DNA from: Terfezia claveryi
Lineage: Eukaryota > Ascomycota > Pezizomycetes > Pezizales > Pezizaceae
Direction: 5' to 3'
Length of the DNA: 64,000 bases
Assembly (NCBI GenBank): GCA_015179025.1
Contig: WHUX01000103.1
Coordinates: forward strand, 1-64,000
Position 1 is the first letter of the stretch, and the number at the start of each line of letters is the position of its first letter. The notes beneath the pieces are model-generated. The model was given only the letters and a program-made list of their open reading frames with translations. It was not told the DNA's origin and searched no databases. A program made the translations under genes and the position numbers. Positions 56,886 through 64,000 of the stretch are shown here, one piece after another.

Positions 56886-56978
56886 ATGTTCCGGGCCAGC
56901 CGCGGGAAAATTAAACTCGCGAGAGGCCCGGGCCCTCCAGGAGACCACCCATTGAGTTATCCAGGCTGGCCGGAACAT
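56886..56978. repeat. Small GC-rich foldback containing the GCGGGAAAATTAAACTCGCG core
   Basis: ATGTTCCGGGCCAGCC at the left pairs with GGCTGGCCGGAACAT at the right. It is 93 bp in all and may be the minimal form of the GC-rich repeat. Confidence 0.7.
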
Positions 56979-57045
56979 ATACTGTACGACCCAAAGGAGT
57001 TGAATCATCAGGGTCTAATTTAGCCAGTCTCCTAGTATTAATATA

Positions 57046-57630
57046 CCGTATTAATTCGCAACTAAGAATGCTGTCTTATTCACGAACGGGCGGTCGGAGG
57101 GGCCTTAAATTTACTGTCTCGATACTAGCTTAAACACGAGATACTTTCTTATAAGAGAATTTCCGGGGAAAAAAAAAAAATTCCGGAACGACACAGTAGC
57201 ATAATTGATATCTTTTTACACGATCTCCTCTCCAAGTGTAATTGTAGCATATTGTACAGCCCCTTCTTCAGTAATGTAATCTCCCTGCTCATTGTCACTT
57301 CCATCTGCTTCCTCCGCATCATCCACAAACTCAATGTCAGAACTTTCATCCTCCGTGTCTGTTGGCAGGTCGAGTTGGTCTTCAGACTCAGGAGGTAGTT
57401 GCCAGTGGTTTGCGCACTGGGTCCAGGACGAGGTGCCTGCGGAATTGACATTGTAACAAGTGATCGTGAGGAATGAAAGAATGACATTCTTATACTACTG
57501 TCTTACAAGAAAAATTTGCTGTCTTAAACACGATTCGGATATCTCGGCCAAAATTAGGCTGTTGTCCCCCTGTCTTATACGCGAATACTGTCTTGCCGAG
57601 TAGTACTTTCTTAGTTGCGAATTAATACGG
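57046..57630 (-). mobile_element. Family CCGTATTAATTCGCAA, copy 2 (585 bp, inverted)
   Basis: Same termini and TA target as 50,951-51,573, in reverse orientation. The minus frame from about 57,458 to 57,220 reads NVNSAGTSSWTQCANHWQLP, then FVDDAEEADGSDNEQGDY and AVQYATITLGEEIV. The acidic tail is alignable with copy 1 at protein level, so this was once coding, perhaps a transposase tail. Confidence 0.85.
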
Positions 57631-57783
57631 TAGTTGAACATAGATAAGCTAGCTCTCATACTGTCATCAGATATTACTCCGTGGCCGATCGAATAGGGTA
57701 TCGGTGCGGTTAATATATCAATCAATATAGGTATTGTAGTTTTGTGTTCCAATATATTTTAGTGAGCCATACCGTACTACTAA

Positions 57784-57867
57784 GCCCGTTTGGCGCAATG
57801 GTAGCGCGTCGCCCTCCTATTTCGGAGGTTCAGGCGAAGGCTGCGGGTTCGATCCCCGTGATGGGTG
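57784..57867 (+). tRNA. tRNA-Arg(CCT) with 12-nt intron
   Basis: Acceptor GCCCGTT/GATGGGT, D stem GCGC/GCGC, anticodon stem TCGCC/GGCGA, T arm GCGGG-TTCGATC-CCCGT, discriminator G. The 19-nt apparent anticodon loop becomes 7 nt once TTTCGGAGGTTC (57,820-57,831), one base 3' of the anticodon as usual, is removed. Anticodon CCT at 57,816-57,818. It decodes AGG. The mature tRNA is 72 nt before CCA. Confidence 0.93.
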
Positions 57868-57885
57868 TATGACACTGTATGTTGC

Positions 57886-57892
57886 TTTTTTT
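57886..57892 (+). terminator. RNA polymerase III terminator of the tRNA
   Basis: T7 run 18 nt after the tRNA end, a standard Pol III stop. Confidence 0.8.
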
Positions 57893-58421
57893 CTTCTCCA
57901 CGTTTTTTTACCCTGAACCATACATATCCTTTTGAGTGAGTATTGTTGTTGGACGGTGGTTTTTGTTCTTCAACTTTTTGAGTGCCGTCAGGACAATATC
58001 TATGTAGTCGAGATCCTCAGGGTATACGGCAGCATTGATGATAACTATATAACAAAAGAGGTAACTGAGGGGAAGAGAAAGGGCATGGGTTTACAGGGTA
58101 ATGAAATAACTGGAAAGGCGATGGGTATTATTGATTGGTATGAGTGGAAGCGGAATAAAGTTAATTCTAAAAGGTAGATCAAATAAAAATATGGGGGTTC
58201 TGGGGGGGAAATAACATATAGTTAAAAAGGCAACAAGATAGCTCATACTCACTATGTATCGATATATTCGGTGCTCGATACGAATATTGAACAAGAATTC
58301 TGCCCCTCTTTTAATATACCCCGCAATCTCGCCTGCATGGCCTGGGCGGCCCGTTGAGAACACTGCACTGGTAGTGAGTCATAACTATCACTGGCTCTTG
58401 TAGGGGACTGTTAAAAATACG
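57893..58421. other. Stretch without a gene
   Basis: 58,348-58,368 repeats GGCCCGTTGAGAACACTGC of the palindrome at 46,428-46,477. No coding support. Confidence 0.4.
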
Positions 58422-59305
58422 TAATTTTGTTCTGGCCTGCCCTGGAATCGGCTGATTCACGAATGGGTTGGCCTAGGCGCGAATGGGCCACTTCCCGGAC
58501 AGGTCAGTAGGAATAGGTATTCCTAGTTGGAATGGCCTCTCCAGGAGTTGACCTAATTAATACAAGTATGTGGTCAGTAAGGTAGGCATTATTTATATGC
58601 AGTCTCAGTAAGGTGACCATGATGAGCCACCCGGAAACCCGGGTACATACCTCGACAAGATAGACATGGTACTGAAGACCGACATCGTTGAGCGAAAACC
58701 TCGTCCTAACCGTCATACTTTAACTACATATGATTTATTAGCCTTATTGGATATACCCAATATTCCAATTCTACAATATTTCTATTTCTGAGTGAGTGGC
58801 CTGATATTGCACTAAGTACAATATATTACACTTCCAGAAGCTGCTAGGCCCTTTTATACATTCTCTATTTAATTTTAACCAAGATTTATGTTTATAATAG
58901 AATTCCTGCAAGTGCAAGGGGAAATGCCAAACCTGACAATGTAGCTGTATTGAATCTAATTTGTATTGCAGCTGCCTGAATACTCCTATTGAACAAGAAA
59001 CACAGTTGCAATTCGACTAAGGAAATGGAACTGGAGGAGTCTACGCAACACTTGGAAGCAGAAATTGAGGAGCATAGTGATAATTTATTGAATACAACTC
59101 ATGTTCGTCAGCATTGATGTATTTTCATCTTCCATATACCTCCATTAAATTCCTACATTTGGTAATCCCATTCCTGGGGAAGCCAACCCCTGCTCTGGCC
59201 TCCGGAGAATTTAGTTTGTGACTTCCCGGGCAGGCCAGCCCATTCCTGACTAGGCCGCCCATTCGCGAATCAGTAAAATTCCCGGGCAGGCCAGAACAAT
59301 TTTAT
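58422..59305. mobile_element. ~880-bp inverted-repeat element with GTTCTGGCCTGCCC ends
   Basis: Left AATTTTGTTCTGGCCTGCCC, CTGATTCACGAATGGGTTGG, CCTAGG; right end carries the inverse (CCATTCGCGAATCAG, GGGCAGGCCAGAACAATTTTA). Arms are about 90 bp, with further CCCGGACAGG/CCCGGGCAGG words inside. The exact ends and any TA target are uncertain. No transposase. Confidence 0.65.
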
Positions 59306-59900
59306 TAGCCCGGAATTTGATAGAAATCGAGCGTAGATTCGAGGGTATACGAACTAGGTAGCCGTCACAAATACCCCAGATGCTTTCTCGTACTTTTCTT
59401 CTATTGAACAGGAACGAGATTAAATGAGTTCCTTCGTTTTTGAGAAATTTGAATATATCTCACTACGTACCTTGCGCAAAGACCGCACTACAGTGCCGAC
59501 AACACAGAAAGTCCTCATAATTAAAATGACAGACTACGGTAAATGTTAGCAAAACAAAATAAGAAACGTCGTGAGTCCAGCGATATTTATATCAGTGGAA
59601 GTGAAATACAGTACAATATCACCACGCGCTCGCCAGTGCGTGTGGGCTTAGGATTCTTCGGGGAAGAGATGGCACCGGTAGCTGCCCTAACTTGATTAAG
59701 GCTGATGGAAACTGAATATATCATGTCCCTCGCGTGGATTTGTGATGCTGACTATGTACTTCCGCTAATCACCATCCAGTTTTGTGAAGCATGTATGTAC
59801 GTATTGTACCCAATGGGCGGACTTACGGTAACTGCTGATATATAAGTACAGAAATCTACGGTTCAACGGGGCATGTGTACTGCTCAACGACTGAAGTATA
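59306..59900. other. Stretch without a gene
   Basis: Nothing recognised except GTACTGCTCAACGACTGAAG (59,878-59,897), a partial end of the short element that follows. Confidence 0.4.
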
Positions 59901-60120
59901 CAGCATTTGACTGCTCAACGAGATAGCCTAGCCCATGAGTGTTGGTCAGCGGAAGGTGGAGCTGTTGCAAAGGATGGGTCAAAACGCTCGGACCCTGAAC
60001 CCCTGCCTGACACCCTGCGGCCTGCGCCTGAGAGGCCTCTATTTAGTACACTTAATCCTAATATACTCTAGTCGCTCGCATCTCGTTGAGCAGTCCATCT
60101 CGTTGAGCAGTCAAATGCTG
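59901..60120. mobile_element. 220-bp TA-flanked MITE, ends CAGCATTTGACTGCTCAACG
   Basis: Perfect 24-bp inverted ends with TA on both sides. CTGCTCAACGAGAT is repeated just inside the right end, and a similar CCGTTGAGTAGTATA lies at 60,559-60,573. Fits a pogo-type MITE. Confidence 0.88.
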
Positions 60121-60122
60121 TA

Positions 60123-61088
60123 TTAGGATGGAGTTGCGCTAAATATAGGCTTCTCAGGTGCAGGTCGCAGGGTGTTAGGCATATAATTGTAATAAATACT
60201 TGTTTAAAACATTCCCTTCTACTACTAGCATATCTCATAATTCTCGAGTGAGAAATAAACTAACTTGAGAGCTTCTGTCTTTCTCAGTCCATGATTGTTA
60301 GGTTGTGCCATCCCAACGTTGACCTCTTCACACCATGTGCGTTTGCAGCTTTCTTTGCCCACAATCATCCCCCAGATCTGAATGACTTTTATCGCTTGCT
60401 GTATTCGCAATTCCCCTTACCCTCTTCGATATGACATTTTGAATCTGCGTGATTATAACAATTCATTATTACCTGCGTATTCTACTAATATTGAAGCGCT
60501 CGGTACATAAGACAGAACACAGAACACATCGCACCTACAGGCAACCGGCTAGGCTATCCCGTTGAGTAGTATAAGCATCGACCCGTTGTCCGTAAATTGC
60601 TTTAAAATTGAGGATGTGCAACGTACCGAGCCTTTATCTGATTCTTTCACGCACTGGAAGCATCATGGATTTCCTAGCAAATTGGTGCTATCCCTGGACT
60701 ACTTACAGGTTATATGGGTTCCTTTAGCTTTATCTGATTCTTAAACACAATTTGAGCCTCAGTCATGTTTTAGGAATTGGCCTGATGTACTCGAGTGGAA
60801 GGGAAAGTCTGGACTTGGCATGGCAGGGGCTCCTTTTTTCTTCTTTAGTATCCAAGCTCAATCTTAGGAATATCGTAACGATTTAACTATCAGAGGAGAG
60901 CTGGAGCATGAGGGTCAATACTTGCCCTATGCTGTATCAGTTGAGGCTTTTGTGGTAGTGTAGCCTTGTTAATGAGTAGAAATATGCCAAAAGTTCGCCA
61001 GACTTACCCTTTACCCCGAGTACTCCTGACTCTACTGGTCACTCTACCACCTTATCCGGATGCGTGACCGAAAAAAAATCTCAAAAAA
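60123..61088. other. Stretch without a gene
   Basis: A 24-bp word TTTATCTGATTCTT(T/A)-type recurs at 60,631 and 60,727. Nothing else found. Confidence 0.4.
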
Positions 61089-61140
61089 CTCTTTGCCGGG
61101 GAATTGAACCCCGTCGCCTGCGCTGCTATACTACCAAAGA
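61089..61140 (-). pseudogene. tRNA relic (tRNA-Asp-like) lacking the anticodon arm
   Basis: Minus strand: TCTTTGG.TAGTATAG at the 5' side, a full T arm CGGGG-TTCAATT-CCCCG and GCAAAGAG at the 3' side that pairs with the 5' acceptor strand. Only 52 nt: the anticodon arm is deleted. The T arm is like that of yeast tRNA-Asp. Confidence 0.55.
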
Positions 61141-61408
61141 TCGTTGAAGACCATATCAGCCGGCAGATTATAAGTTGGTTGCCGGCGGAGTGGATCAACT
61201 TCTACTTCTCCACCAGTGACCTAGTGACAATCACACCCCATAAATAAGATATGCCGAATATAAAAGTACATAAGCAATAGAAAAAAAATTGTGCCTCCGG
61301 AGACGAAGAATCACGAGGGGATCGTACTCCCTAAATCGTTAATCACATATCTTATATATGGCATCCACATCAGCAAAAGCAGGACCAAAACTCTCGCAAT
61401 ATAACAAT

Positions 61409-63409
61409 TCAAAAATGCGGCCACATCTCCACCCATACCACCGTATCATATGCACCAACTGGCAAGCTCCTCAGACTCGCAAACGCCTCGACCAGAATAT
61501 ACAATCTCGTCACCGGATACAACAACACCATGACACACAACGTAATTCCGAATCCCGCCACCACCGCCCACACCACCAACCCTATCAGTGCCAGGAGTGG
61601 GTAGAAAAACAGTACCTCACAGAACGAGCCGTCTTTCGGGCGGAATGACATGACCCATTTGAACGCAAGAAAAGGCATTTTGAATGGGTTGCTGGTCTCC
61701 CATGCGCTTTCAGAAATTCCGAACAAGATGAGTAAGGTTGGTACTCCACATGCGACGCAGAGACCGGAAAATCGCCATAGGTACCGCTCGAGATAGGTTG
61801 GGAAATGGGCTTTCCAGGGTGTGAGATGGACACCTCCGTAAATCGCGGGGAATATGAATGCAGCTACCCATCCTGCATAGTCGCTCCCCTCCGATTTAAT
61901 GGAGCCTTCGAGCACAAAGTTGCTCGACTTCTTAGCGCACCCAACTCCTCCGTTATGTTGGATCTCCTCGCAAAAGTCTTTCCAACTAGACCTTGACTTG
62001 CCAAACGTAGGGATCTTTCCGCTAGAATAATCAACGAGGAACTGTGCTTTCTCATAGGTAAGAAAGGTTTTATCCGAGAATGAGATATATATCCCTGTGG
62101 TATCACCGTTGGATATCCAAAAATGTCCCGCCTGTAGTTTCTCTGCCGCTTGCGGGTCTAGATCTTGATTCGCGCCAGGGACCATCGGGGCTGTGCTCAG
62201 CGACTGAAGCTTGTGCCATTTCTGGACCCACATATCTGAATTTTCCCCCTTATGCTCAAACACACCATATCTCCACCGTAGGATATGACTAAGTGCTAGT
62301 GACCTCTCCGGATGATCCTCTTTCACCTGCTTGATACTCAACAGCGTGCCCAACGGCTTCCTCTTATGCCTGTCGTAGATAATTGTTGGAGTCCCTACAT
62401 CCTGTGGTTTTTTGAGCCAGAGTAGGTACATCATCAACGCACATACAACATGCATAATTGTATTCAATTCCAACAATGTAATAGGGAGTCGTTCAACCTT
62501 CCTCGCCACTGCCTGGACCAACATCCAGCACGCCTGAATACACACGAGCGTCTTTGTCAACATATCTGCTTTCGATTTATCGTTTATGTCCTCAATTGAC
62601 AGCGAGGGGAGTAGGCCTAGGCGCGCGAGGAGCACTGTGCCGCACGGGGTAACAGTCCGCCGGATGTCACGGATATCGCCGCGTTTTTCTTCTTTGCCGA
62701 TGACCACTTCAAAACCCCCCATGGCGGCGTAGTAGCCGCGCTCGAGCTCCTCGGGGTTGATGAGGTTTCTAAGACGGGTATACCAGGAGAGTTTTGGGGG
62801 GGTTGTGGGGTCGTAGGGGAGAAGCCTGGAACGGGGGGATTTATAAGCCAGCTGATATTGTGGTTAGTACAGTAGAGTCTAACTGATGAGCAAAGTTCTG
62901 GCATGGAAAGGACTTTTGTGGAGGGTGTATGCACCTCGATGTCATCGTGATAGTCATCATCGAGATCATGATCGTCGTGCTGGGGTTGTTTTTCCACCTC
63001 TCGACCTCGCTTCTCAAACTCCCTATGGTGTTACACCTTGTCAAACCCCAGCCAGCGATATAGCAACCTAAATCACCTACCTCGCATTGTCGATCTTCCT
63101 CAGCCTCATTGTCACCAACCTTGCCTGTATAAACTGTGACCAAGCCGTATACAGCACCAACTCGGGCCCAATTAACCCCATAAACATCCACCATATTCTC
63201 CTCCATAAAGGCACCGCGAAGCCCCCCCTCCGACGCTCTTTGTACCGTGGGATGTTGAGGTGGATTGCGGTCCAGACGCAGATGAGGAGGGTTAAGACGC
63301 AGCTAGAGATGAGGTCGAAGGTGGAGCGGATATTCGTGCTGCCTTGCCAAAGGGGGGCGGAGTTTGAGGTGGGTCGGAGCAGGTAGGGTATGCCAGTTGA
63401 AGTGGACAT
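61409..63409 (-). CDS. Multi-pass membrane protein of an uncharacterised fungal family, intact
   Basis: Function unknown. Exons on the minus strand: 63,409-63,081, 63,022-62,935 and 62,851-61,409; introns of 58 and 83 bp. Lengths 329+88+1,443 make 1,860 bp, 619 residues, no internal stop. N-terminal part: TFDLISSCVLTLLICVWTAI (membrane segment), basic RYKERRRGG, WMFMGLIGPELVLYTAWSQ. Exon 2 is acidic and His-rich. Exon 3: NPEELERGYYAAMGGFEVVI, DINDKSKADMLTKTLVCIQ, LELNTIMHVVCALMMYLLW (membrane), a soluble part, then AFIFPAIYGGVHLTPWKAHF and two strong C-terminal membrane segments near 61,560 and 61,500. Similar fungal proteins are widespread and multicopy but, as far as I know, unnamed. Two relics at 45.9 and 47.4 kb belong to the same family. 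Confidence 0.88.
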
Positions 63410-64000
63410 GATTCTGTTTTTTTTGGGGGGGGATATTAATTTTATATATATTTACTTGGATACCCGACCTGGGAAAGGTCACTACTTAGGCCTAACCAGG
63501 AGTTTTTCTTGAAAATAATGAATCTTTTGTATATAAACAAAACTCTCAGGCTGCCTCTCTGTAGGACACGTATACTTACATCTGGGAACTATTCTGCTGC
63601 CCCGCCACTAGCTCTGTGTAACGCTCGATGAGGGCTTTATGTAACGATGTATCCGAAATTGGGATGATGGCGACCTTTCACCGGTTACAGAAGCTTCCCC
63701 CGCAGTAGCACTCGCGGGGTGTCCTTTAAATTCGATTGGCTGAGAATAACGATTCGAATCGAAGACCTGTTAGGTACCTTGTCGATAGGAGCCGGAAATG
63801 TTTTGTTTTGGCCCCCTCAGCCGCACGCATGGTCATGTGGAATTGCCACTGTCGTACAAAGCGAGACTAAAAGATCTACATATGTGGCGTTTACATTTTG
63901 CTGCTCGATTGACAGCGACAGGCGGGTCTGCTTATCCGGGATTCGCGTAATAGGAATTGTATACTCTGTACTGTAGTCGTGAATATATACTAGGTAAGAT
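63410..64000. other. Upstream of the membrane-protein gene; no further gene
   Basis: T8/G8 run at 63,418-63,431 just upstream of the start. An 85-codon frame at 63,719-63,976 is not recognised. Confidence 0.4.

Overview
The window is a repeat-saturated piece of a filamentous ascomycete (Pezizomycotina-type) nuclear genome. Evidence: short spliceosomal introns of 58-135 bp with GT..AG ends and near-AG CTAAT-type branch sites, a full-size PDR-type ABC transporter, a tRNA-Arg(CCT) with a 12-nt intron, fungal chromovirus, copia and RNase H-bearing LINE retrotransposons, and many C:G to T:A changes in the repeats that resemble repeat-induced point mutation (RIP). The density of nested transposons would fit a truffle-like Pezizomycete, but that placement is a guess.

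Layout. 1-1.65 kb: decayed Crinkler/RHS-like NTPase gene on the minus strand, cut by the window edge. 1,963-13,984: one Mutator-like DNA transposon (MULE) with a 10-bp target duplication, long terminal inverted repeats that include inverted 17-bp minisatellite arrays, and a decayed transposase. A 6.6-kb Ty3 chromovirus sits inside its left array and a 235-bp foldback sits inside its transposase. 14.4-15.6 kb: LINE ORF1 remnant joined to a LINE 3' tail. 16,013-20,481: non-autonomous foldback transposon with arms of about 550 bp, interrupted by a 2.7-kb LINE. 20.5-24.4 kb: small repeats and unassigned DNA.

Host genes. 24,825-29,557 (+): PDR/CDR-type ABC transporter, three exons, one frameshift. 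35,016-36,496 (-): GNAT-like protein, one homopolymer frameshift. 48,958-50,604 (-): membrane-anchored alpha/beta hydrolase, three exons, intact. 61,409-63,409 (-): multi-pass membrane protein, three exons, intact, with two wrecked relatives at 45.9-46.4 and 47.4-48.0 kb. 57,784-57,867 (+): tRNA-Arg(CCT). There is no sign that these genes form a pathway or cluster; they look like isolated genes between transposons.

Other elements. 36,914-42,556: minus-strand copia element with 183-bp LTRs and an AACCA target duplication. 43,904-45,166 and 54,599-55,185: 5'-truncated LINE copies with target duplications of 15 and 11 bp. 50-60 kb: a dense field of TA-flanked pogo/Tc1-type short elements from four families, one with a recognisable transposase C-terminus and another with a shared acidic reading frame.

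The most novel-looking structure is the MULE whose inverted repeats carry about 60 tandem 17-bp units per arm, with different CpG decay in the two arms. No new host defence or metabolic system is supported. All calls come from reading the sequence; no homology search was run.
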